Source of the DNA: Helicobacter canis
GTDB taxonomy: Bacteria > Campylobacterota > Campylobacteria > Campylobacterales > Helicobacteraceae
NCBI RefSeq assembly: GCF_008693005.1
Contig: NZ_VXKE01000019.1
Coordinates: 1 to 64,000 of the forward strand
DNA length: 64,000 bases
Direction of reading: 5' to 3'
The position numbers were made by a program, and so were the translations under genes. The stretch's first letter is position 1; each line of letters starts with the position of its first letter. Below the pieces are notes generated by a model, which worked only from the letters and a program-made list of their open reading frames with translations, did no database searches and was not told the origin of the DNA. Shown piece after piece: positions 26,399 to 35,085 of this stretch.

Positions 26399-27568
26399 TA
26401 GCTCTTGCAGCTTGGCAATGCTAGAATCTATCACACTAGATTCTAGCTCTTTGCTAATGCTTGATAGCGGCTCTTGTATGATCACATAGCGTTTATCTTG
26501 GCTGCCCCAGCGTTTGGTATCAGTGTGTGAGACTAGAGCGATACTTGGGGTGAAGAGATTTTCTGCTAAATGCAATGCCCCAGTGCTGCCTGTGATAATG
26601 CAGCTCATCATCTCTAAAAATGCTGCGAGATTGTGGAGGTCGCCTTGATTGTGGTAGATGATACAGCGATCTTGCAGGGTGCAAGAGTGCGTGGCGTTGT
26701 AGTCTTGCAAGGCTTCTTGGAGCAGTGCGTGTGTCTTGCCATAGGTGCAGATACAAGGGATACAATTAGGCAAAGCAGCGACTTTATCAATGAGTGTGAG
26801 ATAGCTTTCAAGATGGAGAGAGTGCGTGGCTGCTATGGTGAAAGGATTGATACAGATTAGATATAGTGGGGTTTGCGAGCTGCTTAGGCTTAGGGCAAGG
26901 GGATTTGGGGGGCTGCTAGGTGTGCGGGCGCGGTGGGCTTTGGTGAAAGCGATTTTGCTCTCTAGGGTGGCGTTGGCATTAAAATCACTGCGACAAAAGC
27001 GCGTAAGCTCTGTGGCAAGGAAGTGCGCTATTTCTTGCTTTTGCTTATCGCTGCTTTTGACCCTAGAATCTAGGAAATCGATAGAGTCTATATGCTTATC
27101 AAAGCGCGCTTTATCGATAGCGCGTGCTAGGAGTAGGAGCGTTTGCCTGTGGGTTATGCTAGGGTTTAGCAATAGCACAGGGCGGAATCTTTTGCGCAGG
27201 ATATTAGCAAGCTTGGCGCGTGTGATGATGGTAGTGGCATTTGTAGAGGCAAAGAAGCGCAAAGCTTTCGTCTTGCAGCTAAGGGAGAGCAGGTAGGTGG
27301 CATTATAGGCGTTGATTTTCTCTCTATTTATAGCGGTGGCAAGCTCACCTTCTAGCAGGCAAAACTCATCGACAAAATCTAGCCCTTCAAGCAGCTCTTG
27401 TAGGGTATCACGGGCGAAGACAACAAGGCGGGCTTGGTAGATTCTCTTTAATGCGAGCAGAGTATCAAGGGCGATGACATTATCCCCCAATCCATTGACA
27501 TTATCTGCGTGGAGAAAGATTATCGTAGGCTTATTAGTATCATTAGCGTGAGATTGCTTGTGTATCAT
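26387..27568 (-). CDS. GT9-like (heptosyltransferase-type) glycosyltransferase
   Basis: 393 residues from the ATG at 27568; a TTG six codons earlier is also possible. The N-terminal half begins IIFLHADNVNGLGDNVIALDTLLALKRIY, the ADxxGLGD-like opening of GT9 enzymes. The C-terminal half has ICINPF and MSCIITGSTGALHLAENLFTPSIALVSHTDTKRWG, the nucleotide-sugar binding signature. Probably acts on lipopolysaccharide core in the cytoplasm. A second, phase-variable GT9 lies at 44.6 kb. Several LESS/LDSS segments correspond to the abundant GATTCTAG motif. Confidence 0.82.
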   Translation of the reverse strand: MIHKQSHANDTNKPTIIFLHADNVNGLGDNVIALDTLLALKRIYQARLVVFARDTLQELLEGLDFVDEFCLLEGELATAINREKINAYNATYLLSLSCKTKALRFFASTNATTIITRAKLANILRKRFRPVLLLNPSITHRQTLLLLARAIDKARFDKHIDSIDFLDSRVKSSDKQKQEIAHFLATELTRFCRSDFNANATLESKIAFTKAHRARTPSSPPNPLALSLSSSQTPLYLICINPFTIAATHSLHLESYLTLIDKVAALPNCIPCICTYGKTHALLQEALQDYNATHSCTLQDRCIIYHNQGDLHNLAAFLEMMSCIITGSTGALHLAENLFTPSIALVSHTDTKRWGSQDKRYVIIQEPLSSISKELESSVIDSSIAKLQELLPR

Positions 27569-27588
27569 AAGTGTGTCCAGAATCAAGC

Positions 27589-27665
27589 TGGCGCACCCAA
27601 GAGGATTCGAACCTCTGACCTACGGCTTAGAAGGCCGTTGCTCTATCCAGCTGAGCTATGGGCGC
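27589..27665 (-). tRNA. tRNA-Arg (anticodon TCT)
   Basis: 77 nt with encoded CCA. Acceptor GCGCCCA pairs with TGGGTGC; anticodon loop CTTCTAA; T-arm with GGTTCGAATCC. Reads AGA/AGG codons. Last gene of the four-tRNA cluster in transcription order. Confidence 0.95.
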
Positions 27666-27675
27666 AGGAGCTGGG

Positions 27676-27752
27676 TGGTGCGCCCGAAGGGAGTCGAACC
27701 CCTAACCCCCAGATCCGAAGTCTGGTGCTCTATCCAATTGAGCTACGAACGC
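27676..27752 (-). tRNA. tRNA-Arg (anticodon TCG)
   Basis: 77 nt with encoded CCA. Acceptor GCGTTCG pairs with CGGGCGC; anticodon stem-loop CCAGA-CTTCGGA-TCTGG. Reads CGA/CGG codons. Confidence 0.93.
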
Positions 27753-27758
27753 ACAAAA

Positions 27759-27836
27759 TGGGGTGGATGATGGGGCTCGAACCCACGACCCTCAGTGCCA
27801 CAAACTGATGCTCTAACCAACTGAGCTACACCCACC
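27759..27836 (-). tRNA. tRNA-His (anticodon GTG)
   Basis: 78 nt counting the extra 5-prime G(-1) that pairs with C73, the histidine identity element, and the encoded CCA. Anticodon loop TTGTGGC. Confidence 0.95.
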
Positions 27837-27876
27837 ATAATAAAAAACGAAAAGAAAGAAAAATAAGATTCTAAAA

Positions 27877-27954
27877 TGGTCGGGGCGAAAGGATTCGAAC
27901 CTTCGACCCCTTGGTCCCAAACCAAGTACTCTAACCAGACTGAGCTACGCCCCG
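27877..27954 (-). tRNA. tRNA-Pro (anticodon TGG)
   Basis: 78 nt with encoded CCA. Acceptor CGGGGCG pairs with CGCCCCG; anticodon stem-loop CTTGG-TTTGGGA-CCAAG. First gene of the cluster. Confidence 0.95.
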
Positions 27955-27985
27955 ATCACATATCCCAAACACTTTAGAAACGCGC

Positions 27986-28015
27986 ATTATAGCCAAAGGC
28001 TGCAAATAATGTCAA
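27986..28015 (-). promoter_or_regulatory. Consensus promoter of the tRNA cluster
   Basis: On the minus strand a perfect TTGACA (28015-28010) and a perfect TATAAT (27991-27986) are 18 bp apart, about 30 bp ahead of tRNA-Pro. This is unusually close to the classical consensus for this genome, as expected for a strong stable-RNA promoter. Confidence 0.85.
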
Positions 28016-28021
28016 GCTAGG

Positions 28022-29218
28022 CTAGGACTTTAGCGGCGCGCCTTTGTAGAAGAAAAACACAGCAGCTAGCCCATATAAAACAACACTCATAATCACAAAC
28101 ATTTCAATAAGCCCAAAGGCTTTGACAATGGGCTGGGTGAGAAAAGGCGAGCAGAACTGCCCCATAAACAAAAAGCTTGCCAAAAACCCATACGCCTTAG
28201 GACGCTCGCTATCGCTTGCAAGCATATAGAGCCACGAGCTATTGTTGATGAGTATGAGTCCTAGCCCAGCACCCACACACACAAGCGCGATAAGTAATGC
28301 CCCATAGCTATGAAACACCCCAATAATGAGCAGCCCCGTGCCTATGAGCATAAGTGCAGCAGAGGCGATATGCTTGATAGAGAGAAATGCGCGCACGCGG
28401 TTATACATCAAGCTGAAAAATGCCATAGCCAAACTTGTGCTCGCCATAGAAATGCCAATTTGAGAATTAGGCTTATCTAGGATATGGGAGATGAAAAAGG
28501 GGATTTGTGTGGGCACGACATTAAACATCATCATCGCAAAAAATCCTAGAAAATACACAGGAGCAAATTTGTAGAGCCAAGCCCACATAGCCTGCGCGCG
28601 CTGCGCGATAGAATCACAAGCCACCTTTGGTGTGCGGGGTGTGGGGCTTGGCTCAAAGAGCGCACTTCTAGCATAGATAAAGATAAGCACCCCACCCAAA
28701 TACGCAAGGAATGGAAATCTCCAGCTAATTTCTGCGAGCATTCCCCCGCCTACAAGGAAGATCGCCCCGCCAATAGCCATAGCGAAGTTTTGCGTGCTAA
28801 GGACCTTTTCTCTTACCCTGCCTTTGTAGTAATCCCCTATCAGTACGCCCACACCTGTGGCTAAAAACGCCGTAGCAACGCCTAAGAAAAAGCGCGATAC
28901 AAGCAAGGCATAGAGATTATCGAGCATAAAACCACTTGCCCCAGCCACACTCCATAGAAGCAGTGCAGCAAGGATAATAGGCAGCTTCCTATAAGCAGCA
29001 TAGGCAAACCCAGCCAAAGGAGAAAAAATCATAATCGATAGTGCTGGTAGCGTAAGGATAAGCTTAGAGAGCATATCCGCGTGTGGCGTGCTGGCAAAAT
29101 GCGCTTCAAGCTCAGGCAAGCTTGGTGCGATGATAGTAGGACCAAGCACGGTGGTAGAGGCGATGGTAAAAATAGCAAGCTTAGTGATAAGGGTCGGGCT
29201 GCGTAGTGGCTGTGTCAT
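28022..29218 (-). CDS. Major facilitator superfamily transporter
   Basis: 398 residues, twelve predicted helices. N-terminal IIAPSLPELEAHF and the loop 2-3 region AGFAYAAYRKLPIILAALLLW fit drug:H+ antiporter-type MFS proteins, as does RFFLGVATAFLATGVGVLIGDYY in helix 4. A cytoplasmic linker separates the two six-helix halves. The substrate is unknown; such proteins commonly export drugs or organic acids. Monocistronic, ending next to the tRNA promoter. Confidence 0.85.
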   Translation of the reverse strand: MTQPLRSPTLITKLAIFTIASTTVLGPTIIAPSLPELEAHFASTPHADMLSKLILTLPALSIMIFSPLAGFAYAAYRKLPIILAALLLWSVAGASGFMLDNLYALLVSRFFLGVATAFLATGVGVLIGDYYKGRVREKVLSTQNFAMAIGGAIFLVGGGMLAEISWRFPFLAYLGGVLIFIYARSALFEPSPTPRTPKVACDSIAQRAQAMWAWLYKFAPVYFLGFFAMMMFNVVPTQIPFFISHILDKPNSQIGISMASTSLAMAFFSLMYNRVRAFLSIKHIASAALMLIGTGLLIIGVFHSYGALLIALVCVGAGLGLILINNSSWLYMLASDSERPKAYGFLASFLFMGQFCSPFLTQPIVKAFGLIEMFVIMSVVLYGLAAVFFFYKGAPLKS

Positions 29219-29309
29219 AATCTCTCCATAATGTAGGATCTAAAGCTTTTAGTGATGTTTGTCGGCTCTAAGGAGTAAGGCATTGTAGCAGATATTGCGC
29301 TAGTGCATT

Positions 29310-29329
29310 TAGATTCTAGCTAGAATCTA
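29310..29329. repeat. Perfect 20-bp palindrome of two abundant motifs
   Basis: TAGATTCTAGCTAGAATCTA: two copies of the genome-abundant motif fused head to head, lying between the MFS gene and sodB promoter. It would form a stem with no free loop as RNA, so a terminator is unlikely; a DNA-level role is more plausible. Confidence 0.75.
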
Positions 29330-29344
29330 GGGTTAAGTGTAGTT

Positions 29345-29354
29345 GTGTTATAAT
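29345..29354 (+). promoter_or_regulatory. sodB promoter -10 region
   Basis: TATAAT at 29349-29354, about 50 bp ahead of the sodB start, with AAAGGAG as ribosome-binding site just before the ATG at 29406. No good -35 box, as is usual in Helicobacter. Confidence 0.65.
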
Positions 29355-29405
29355 AGAGCCTTGCGAGAGATCGCTCAATAATTACACACAACCAAAGGAG
29401 ATGAT

Positions 29406-30041
29406 ATGTTTGAACTACGCAAATTACCTTATGAAAAAGACGCATTTGGAGATTTTCTAAGCCCGCTAACTTTTGACTTCCACTATGGCAAGCATCATCA
29501 AACTTATGTCAATAATCTCAACAACCTAACAAAAGGCAATGAGTTTGAAAATGCCGAGCTTTATGACATTATCAAAAAGTCTAGCGGCGGGATTTTTAAC
29601 AATGCAGCCCAAGTGTATAACCACGATTTTTACTGGGATTGCATCGCGCCAAAGTCAAGCGAAATGAGTGCCGAGCTAAAAGCTGCGATAGAGAAAGAAT
29701 TTGGCAGCGTTGATGGCTTTAAAGAAAAGTTTATCCAATCTGCTACTACACTCTTTGGCTCTGGCTGGTGCTGGCTGGTGTTTGACCCAAAATCTAGCAA
29801 GCTAGAAATTGTCCAAACAAGCAATGCAGCTACACCTATCACAGAAGATAAAGTGCCTTTGCTTGTAAGTGATGTGTGGGAGCACGCGTATTATATTGAT
29901 CATAAAAATGCGCGCCCTGCGTATTTGGAGAAGTTTTTTGGCCATATCAATTGGGCGTTTGTCTCTAGCGCATTTGAATGGGCGCAAAAAGAAGGCACTA
30001 GCTCTATCCGCTTTTATATCAACGGCTTACATAAGAAATAG
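29406..30041 (+). CDS. sodB: Iron superoxide dismutase
   Basis: Converts superoxide to hydrogen peroxide and oxygen in the cytoplasm. 211 residues. Metal ligands in order: His26 (DFHYGKHHQTYV), His73 (VYNHDFYWDCI), and Asp/His in DVWEHAYYIDHKN. GSGWCWLV and the NNAAQ/N context favour iron over manganese. Start set by AAAGGAGATGAT. Monocistronic, with a stem-loop after the stop. Confidence 0.95.
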   Translation: MFELRKLPYEKDAFGDFLSPLTFDFHYGKHHQTYVNNLNNLTKGNEFENAELYDIIKKSSGGIFNNAAQVYNHDFYWDCIAPKSSEMSAELKAAIEKEFGSVDGFKEKFIQSATTLFGSGWCWLVFDPKSSKLEIVQTSNAATPITEDKVPLLVSDVWEHAYYIDHKNARPAYLEKFFGHINWAFVSSAFEWAQKEGTSSIRFYINGLHKK

Positions 30042-30047
30042 CCCCTA

Positions 30048-30071
30048 CACATTGGGTGTATGCCCAATGTG
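30048..30071 (+). terminator. Stem-loop after sodB
   Basis: Perfect 9-bp stem CACATTGGG/CCCAATGTG with a 6-nt loop, followed about 11 bases later by TTTTTT. The T-run is displaced, so it may be a weak terminator or an mRNA-stabilising hairpin. Confidence 0.55.
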
Positions 30072-30205
30072 CTTCACCTTGATTTTTTCTTATTTTTCGC
30101 TACAATCTCACTCTACTTTTTGATTATCTTCAAAGATTCCAGCAGTTTGTGTCTCTCGTGCTTGCTTTCACGCCCACACACTGAACCTAACTATAAGGAT
30201 TTTTA

Positions 30206-31507
30206 ATGGCAGATCACTCTCATAAACGGCAGCAACATATCCCTGTGGAAGCTTATAAGCTAGAAGAGCTCAATATCAAGCCCATAGCCGAGCTCATCGC
30301 AATCGCGCAATCTCTCTCAATCGACAACCCCCAAGAGTTTAAGCGACAAGATTTGATGTTTGAAATCCTAAAGACACAAGTCTCCCAAGGTGGCTACATA
30401 CTCTTCACCGGGATTTTAGAGATTACAAACGAGGGCTACGGCTTTTTGCGTGCTATTGATGAGACATTTACCGATAGCAAAAACAACACCTATGTCAGTC
30501 AAACACAAATCTATCGCTTCGCCTTGCGTAATGGTGATATTGTAACAGGGCAGGTGCGTCTGCCTAGGGAGCAGGAGCGGTATTACGCGCTACTAAAGAT
30601 TGAAGCAGTTAATTATATGTCGCTTGAAGAGATGAGAAATCGCCCGCTTTTTGATAATCTCACCCCACTTTTTCCCACCCAGCAGCTACGCCTAGAATAC
30701 CAGCCCACAAAGGTTACAGGTAGAATGCTTGATCTCTTTAGTCCCATTGGCAAGGGGCAGCGCGCCTTGATCGTGGCTCCTCCTCGCACAGGTAAAACTG
30801 AGCTTATGAAAGAGCTAGCGCACGGCATTAGTGCCAACCACCCAGAAGTAGAGCTTATGGTGCTGCTTGTCGATGAGCGACCAGAAGAGGTTACTGATAT
30901 GCAGCGCAGTGTTAAAGGTAGCGTATATAGCTCGACTTTTGATTTGCCATCAAGCAGCCATATCCGCGTAGCAGAGCTTGTGCTAGAGCGCGCTAAGCGC
31001 GAAGTAGAAAATGGCAAAGATGTGGTGATTTTACTAGATTCTATCACGCGTCTTGCTCGCGCTTATAATGCGGTAACTCCAGCAAGCGGCAAGGTGCTAA
31101 GCGGGGGCGTTGATGCCAATGCCTTGCATAAGCCTAAGCGATTTTTTGGCGCGGCGCGCAATATCGAGCAAGGTGGTAGCCTTACTATCATCGCCACTGC
31201 ACTCATTGACACAGGCTCAAGAATGGATGAGGTGATATTTGAAGAGTTTAAAGGCACAGGAAATGCCGAAATAGTCTTGGCGCGCAATATCGCAGATCGC
31301 AGAATCTATCCTGCCTTTGATATTCTAAAATCTGGCACAAGAAAAGACGATCTCCTGCTTGGCAAAGATAAGCTCACAAAAGTATGGATGCTGCGCAATG
31401 TAATGCAGCAGATGGACGATATTGAAGCCCTATCTTTTATCTACGCCAAAATGCAGCAAACAAAAGACAATGAAGAGTTTTTAAACAAAATGAATGAAAA
31501 AGAGTAG
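30206..31507 (+). CDS. rho: Transcription termination factor Rho
   Basis: 433-residue hexameric RNA helicase. N-terminal RNA-binding domain with [24 protein letters not shown], Walker A in [12 protein letters not shown], Walker [17 protein letters not shown], and the Q/R loop region [13 protein letters not shown]. Length and motifs are standard. First gene of a compact run with murI (8 bp gap), nikR, nadD, rsfS and a PHP phosphatase. Confidence 0.97.
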   Translation: MADHSHKRQQHIPVEAYKLEELNIKPIAELIAIAQSLSIDNPQEFKRQDLMFEILKTQVSQGGYILFTGILEITNEGYGFLRAIDETFTDSKNNTYVSQTQIYRFALRNGDIVTGQVRLPREQERYYALLKIEAVNYMSLEEMRNRPLFDNLTPLFPTQQLRLEYQPTKVTGRMLDLFSPIGKGQRALIVAPPRTGKTELMKELAHGISANHPEVELMVLLVDERPEEVTDMQRSVKGSVYSSTFDLPSSSHIRVAELVLERAKREVENGKDVVILLDSITRLARAYNAVTPASGKVLSGGVDANALHKPKRFFGAARNIEQGGSLTIIATALIDTGSRMDEVIFEEFKGTGNAEIVLARNIADRRIYPAFDILKSGTRKDDLLLGKDKLTKVWMLRNVMQQMDDIEALSFIYAKMQQTKDNEEFLNKMNEKE

Positions 31508-31515
31508 GCAAGCCT

Positions 31516-32319
31516 ATGGGGTCGCTTAAGCGTGTGGGGATTTTTGATAGTGGAGTGGGGGGGCTTAGTGTCGCAAAAAGCGTGCTAGAATCTAAGCTAT
31601 TTGAGAGTGCGGTGTATTTTGGTGATACAGCGCGCGTGCCCTATGGTGTCAAAGATGAGAAGACCATTGTGGCTTTTGCGCTAGAGTGTTTAGAGTTTTT
31701 CCGTGCGCAAGAAGTGGATATGCTGCTTGTGGCGTGCAACACTGTGAGTGCTTACGCGCTAGAATCTATGCGCGCTTATGCGAGCTTTCCCATTATCGGT
31801 GTGATAGAGCCGGGCGTGCTAGCTAGGATCAATGCTAATCCAGCCCTAGATTCTAGCACGCTAATCCTCGGCACACAGGCGACTATCACTTCAGCGCGTT
31901 ATCAAACGCTGCTGCAAAAAGCTGGATTCTCGCGTCTTTGCGCGGTGGCGACAGGGCTCTTTGTGCCAATTGTAGAGGAGGGCAGCTATCGCACACCAAG
32001 TGGCGCGCCCATCTTGCAAGCGTGTTTGCACCACTATTTGCACCCATTTTTGCAAGCAAGTGAGTTTGGCGGCGAAGCTCCTGATACAATTATCCTAGGC
32101 TGCACGCATTTCCCACTTATCGCCAAAGAAATTAGCGCGTATTTTCAGCACCAAAGCACGCTGATCCACTCAGGCGATGCGATTGTGGAGTATTTGGTGG
32201 AGCATTTCGAGCTTAAGCCCAATACTTATGGAAAAACGGAGATAGAGTTTTTTGCTTCAAGCGATGTGAATGGACTAAAAAAGCGCGCGCAAATTTGGCT
32301 CTATGACAAGGAGAAGTAA
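31516..32319 (+). CDS. murI: Glutamate racemase
   Basis: Makes D-glutamate for peptidoglycan. 267 residues with GIFDSGVGGLSV at the N-terminus, catalytic Cys in LLVACNTVSAYAL and the second catalytic Cys in IILGCTHFPLI. A short G7 run encodes part of the glycine-rich loop; being short and in frame, it is probably not a switch. Starts 8 bp after rho. Confidence 0.96.
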   Translation: MGSLKRVGIFDSGVGGLSVAKSVLESKLFESAVYFGDTARVPYGVKDEKTIVAFALECLEFFRAQEVDMLLVACNTVSAYALESMRAYASFPIIGVIEPGVLARINANPALDSSTLILGTQATITSARYQTLLQKAGFSRLCAVATGLFVPIVEEGSYRTPSGAPILQACLHHYLHPFLQASEFGGEAPDTIILGCTHFPLIAKEISAYFQHQSTLIHSGDAIVEYLVEHFELKPNTYGKTEIEFFASSDVNGLKKRAQIWLYDKEK

Positions 32320-32754
32320 GTGAGAGATCGTAAAGTAGTGCGCTTTTCTGTGTCTTTAGAGCCAAGCTTGCTAGAAGCTATGGATATGCGCTTTATCAAG
32401 CAGGGCTATACCTCGCGCTCCGAGCTTGTGCGTGATCTAATCCGCCAGAAGCTCGCCCAAGAGCAGTGGCAAGATGATGGCAATCTACAAACAGCAGTGC
32501 TAGTCATTGTCTATGACCACCATCAAAGAGAGCTGAACCAAAAGATCATCGACATAGGGCATAACGCCAGCCACAATGGACTAGAGATCCTCTGCACAAC
32601 GCATATCCATATCGATGCGCATAATTGCCTTGAGACGATTATCTTGCGTGGAATGGGCGGGCAGATACAGCAGTTTGCACTTGATCTCTCTGGGCTTAAA
32701 GGTGTGAAGTTTAGTAAGCTTACGCGCGCTAGCACATTTGATATGCAGCAGTAG
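32320..32754 (+). CDS. nikR: Nickel-responsive regulator NikR
   Basis: Ribbon-helix-helix repressor/activator controlling nickel uptake and, in Helicobacter, urease and iron genes. 144 residues: N-terminal DNA-binding KVVRFSVSLEPSLLEAMD and C-terminal ACT-like metal domain. His95, His97 and Cys103 (THIHIDAHNCLE) match the high-affinity nickel site; the fourth ligand is probably His85. The GTG start directly abuts the murI stop and has AAGGAG upstream. Translational coupling to murI is likely. Confidence 0.94.
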   Translation: MRDRKVVRFSVSLEPSLLEAMDMRFIKQGYTSRSELVRDLIRQKLAQEQWQDDGNLQTAVLVIVYDHHQRELNQKIIDIGHNASHNGLEILCTTHIHIDAHNCLETIILRGMGGQIQQFALDLSGLKGVKFSKLTRASTFDMQQ

Positions 32755-32766
32755 CGGGGTGTAAAG

Positions 32767-33405
32767 GTGGATTCTAGCTCGCAGCACTCTATGGTAGTGC
32801 TTTTTGGCGGCAGCTTTGACCCACCACATTTAGGGCATTTGGAGATTATAAAAAGGCTAGATTCTAGCTATAAGCGCGTGATTGTAATCCCTGCATTTTG
32901 CAATCCATTTAAATCTATGCCATTAGCCTCGATACATACGCGCATAGCGTGGCTAGAAGAGCTTTGCGCAGATTATTTGCGTGTGGAGATTAGCGACTTT
33001 GAGGCACGAGCTAATCGCGTGGTATATGCCATTGAGTATGTGCGCTATTATGCTAGTAAATATGGGGAGATTGGGCTGGCATTAGGGAGTGATGCGCTAG
33101 AGTCTTTGCCTAGGTGGAAGGAAGCTAGCGAGCTAGCGCAGCTTGCTAAGATTGTGCCACTTATGCGGGATTTTGGGGCTTGTGAAACTACTCAAACAAG
33201 CAGTTCCCAAACAGAGATAGCCACACAAACACAAAAGCTAGATTCTAGGTATAGCACCACCAAGCCCTTGCATATCACAGGCTTCCCCATATCTTCCACG
33301 CAAATCCGTGCTGCAATTGCACGCGGCGAGTTTGAGCAAGTAGCACACTGGGTCCCGCCAAGCATTGTTCCTTGTATGCGAAAAATATACTACAATACCC
33401 GCTAA
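32767..33405 (+). CDS. nadD: Nicotinate-nucleotide adenylyltransferase
   Basis: Adenylates nicotinate mononucleotide in NAD synthesis. The family opening VVLFGGSFDPPHLGHLEI (GxFxPxHxGH) and the ISSTQIRAAI box near the C-terminus are present. 212 residues from a GTG at 32767; an ATG at 32791, directly before the conserved strand, is the alternative and neither has a strong Shine-Dalgarno. A Thr/Gln-rich insert lies around residue 140-155. Part of the rho-to-rsfS run. Confidence 0.92.
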   Translation: MDSSSQHSMVVLFGGSFDPPHLGHLEIIKRLDSSYKRVIVIPAFCNPFKSMPLASIHTRIAWLEELCADYLRVEISDFEARANRVVYAIEYVRYYASKYGEIGLALGSDALESLPRWKEASELAQLAKIVPLMRDFGACETTQTSSSQTEIATQTQKLDSRYSTTKPLHITGFPISSTQIRAAIARGEFEQVAHWVPPSIVPCMRKIYYNTR

Positions 33406-33424
33406 CTTTGCTAAAAGGAGCAAG

Positions 33425-33757
33425 ATGAATCAGGCATTATCCAAGCGCACACAAGCCATAGTCCAAGCACTTGATGAGAAAAAAGCCCAAGATATTGAGA
33501 TCTTTGATGTAGAAGAGAGCGAGTATATCACCGATAGCGTGGTGATTGCCACAGCACTAGCTGGCAAGCATTCTTATGCCTTGCTTGATCATCTAAAGAC
33601 TGCGTGTAGTGATGAAGAGTTTTACTATGTTGATGATGAGAGTGAAGACTGGATTGTCGCGGATTTGGGGGAGATTATGGTGCATATTTTTACAGACAAT
33701 ACTCGCAAACGCTTTAACCTTGAAGAGTTCTTGCGCAATCACTTTGTGCGCGGGTAG
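33425..33757 (+). CDS. rsfS: Ribosomal silencing factor
   Basis: RsfS/DUF143 protein that binds L14 and blocks subunit joining in starvation. 110 residues, with the typical EIFDVEESEYITDSVVIATA and WIVADLGEIMVHIFTDNTRKRFNLEEF. The ATG at 33425 follows AAAAGGAGCAAG. It sits directly downstream of nadD, a very common pairing. Confidence 0.94.
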   Translation: MNQALSKRTQAIVQALDEKKAQDIEIFDVEESEYITDSVVIATALAGKHSYALLDHLKTACSDEEFYYVDDESEDWIVADLGEIMVHIFTDNTRKRFNLEEFLRNHFVRG

Positions 33758-33760
33758 GCT

Positions 33761-34555
33761 ATGCGCGTAGATTTGCATAACCACACGCCGCGCTGCAAGC
33801 ACGCAAGTGGAAGTCCAAGTGAGTTTATCGCGCGTGCTAAGGAGCTTGGGGTTGATGTGTATGGATTCTCCTGCCACGCGCCAATGAAGTTTGATGAAGC
33901 CTATCGTATGGGTAGTGATGAGCTAGAATCTTATTTTGCAGAGATTGGAGAGCTAGCCCAAGCAGAGCAAGGCGCGATTGAAGTGCTATGCGGGCTTGAA
34001 GTGGATTTTATCAAGGGCAAGGAGAGCTTGCTAGAAGAGCGTGTGCTGCAAGCTAGTGTGGATTATCTCATAGGCTCGGTGCATTTTTTAGATACTTGGG
34101 GGTTTGATAATCCAGCCTTTATAGCAGAGTATGCCAAGCGTGATATGGTGCAATGCTGGAGAGAGTATTTGAGGGCGATAAAGGCTATGGCTGATAGCGG
34201 GCTGTTTCAAATCGTGGGGCATTTGGACTTGCTAAAAGTATTTGGACACACAATGCCAGAGTGCGTGGGCGATGAGCTAGAATCTGCCCTAGAATCTATC
34301 GCAAAAGCACAAATGAGCATTGAGATAAATAGCGCAGGACTGCGTAAGACAATCGCGCAAGCCTACCCTAGCAAGGAGATTTTATCGCGTGCTTTTGCAT
34401 ATCAAATCCCTATTACATTTTCTTCAGATGCGCATAGTATAGAGCAGGTGGGGGCTGGCTATGGGCAGTGCTTAGAGCTGGCTAGATCGGTGGGCTATAC
34501 AGAGTGTGTGATCTATCGCAAAAAGCGCGCGATCACTTTGGGGCTTAAAGGCTAG
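33761..34555 (+). CDS. PHP-domain histidinol-phosphatase-like protein
   Basis: 264 residues of the HisJ/PHP family. Metal-binding motif MRVDLHNHTPRCKHASG at the N-terminus, then GLEVDF, SVHFLDTWGFD, GHLDLLKVFG and the terminal SSDAHSIEQVG: the set of His/Asp residues expected for a trinuclear metal centre. Likely dephosphorylates histidinol phosphate, though PHP proteins with other substrates exist. Begins 3 bp after rsfS and ends overlapping the convergent cdtC stop by 4 bp. Confidence 0.85.
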   Translation: MRVDLHNHTPRCKHASGSPSEFIARAKELGVDVYGFSCHAPMKFDEAYRMGSDELESYFAEIGELAQAEQGAIEVLCGLEVDFIKGKESLLEERVLQASVDYLIGSVHFLDTWGFDNPAFIAEYAKRDMVQCWREYLRAIKAMADSGLFQIVGHLDLLKVFGHTMPECVGDELESALESIAKAQMSIEINSAGLRKTIAQAYPSKEILSRAFAYQIPITFSSDAHSIEQVGAGYGQCLELARSVGYTECVIYRKKRAITLGLKG

Positions 34556-35085
34556 GGTGCTAGCTTGGCGTCAATGACTGGGGGAGTTAGCACCCAGAGC
34601 CAGCGCAAATCTATCGGTGCGTGTGCGTTAGTGAAGCAAGGTTGTAGGCGTATGCTTTGGGCGATTTTTTTGCCATTAGATTCTACTACTAAGCAGCCTT
34701 CAGTGGCGATTGATTGTATCTGCAAGGCACCGCTAGAAGTTGGCAGTAGGGAAAATAGCGTGCGGTGATCACCGAGCCTAACTGCCGAGCACTCACCCAC
34801 ACTAAGCCAAAACCCATTGCTCATAAGGCATTTATCATCTTTGCTAATATGGCGGAACTGCACCGCGCCAAAGGGAAATTTCCTAGTCAAATAGCCCGGC
34901 AGCATTACTTCTACAAGATTCCAGCTTAGCTCTGCGACACCACCGCCAGCATAGAGAGACTCTCCTGTGCTCATAGTGCGGATAGAGACAGACTGATTGG
35001 TGATAAGCTTTTTAGCATAAAGTGATGGGGTAAGCACTAGCACGCTAGCTAGAATCCACAGCCTAGAGAGATTGCTAAAAGTCAT
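34552..35085 (-). CDS. cdtC: Cytolethal distending toxin subunit C
   Basis: 177 residues with a signal peptide (about 1-24, LSRLWILASVLVLTPSLYA). The rest has the ricin-type beta-trefoil look of CdtC: VSIRTMSTGESL, FRHISKDDKCLM, CSAVRLGD, CLVVESNGKKIAQSIRLQPC and WLWVLTPP. CdtC and CdtA form the cell-binding part of the tripartite AB2 toxin. The start overlaps the end of cdtB by 11 bp, as in other cdt operons. The subunit appears intact. Confidence 0.88.
   Translation of the reverse strand: MTFSNLSRLWILASVLVLTPSLYAKKLITNQSVSIRTMSTGESLYAGGGVAELSWNLVEVMLPGYLTRKFPFGAVQFRHISKDDKCLMSNGFWLSVGECSAVRLGDHRTLFSLLPTSSGALQIQSIATEGCLVVESNGKKIAQSIRLQPCFTNAHAPIDLRWLWVLTPPVIDAKLAP

Noticed and set aside
27743..27925. 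Short open frames across the tRNA cluster
   Set aside because: They are translations of tRNA genes.
31555..31563. G-run near the start of murI as a phase-variation tract
   Set aside because: Only seven G, in frame, encoding the conserved glycine loop of an essential enzyme.
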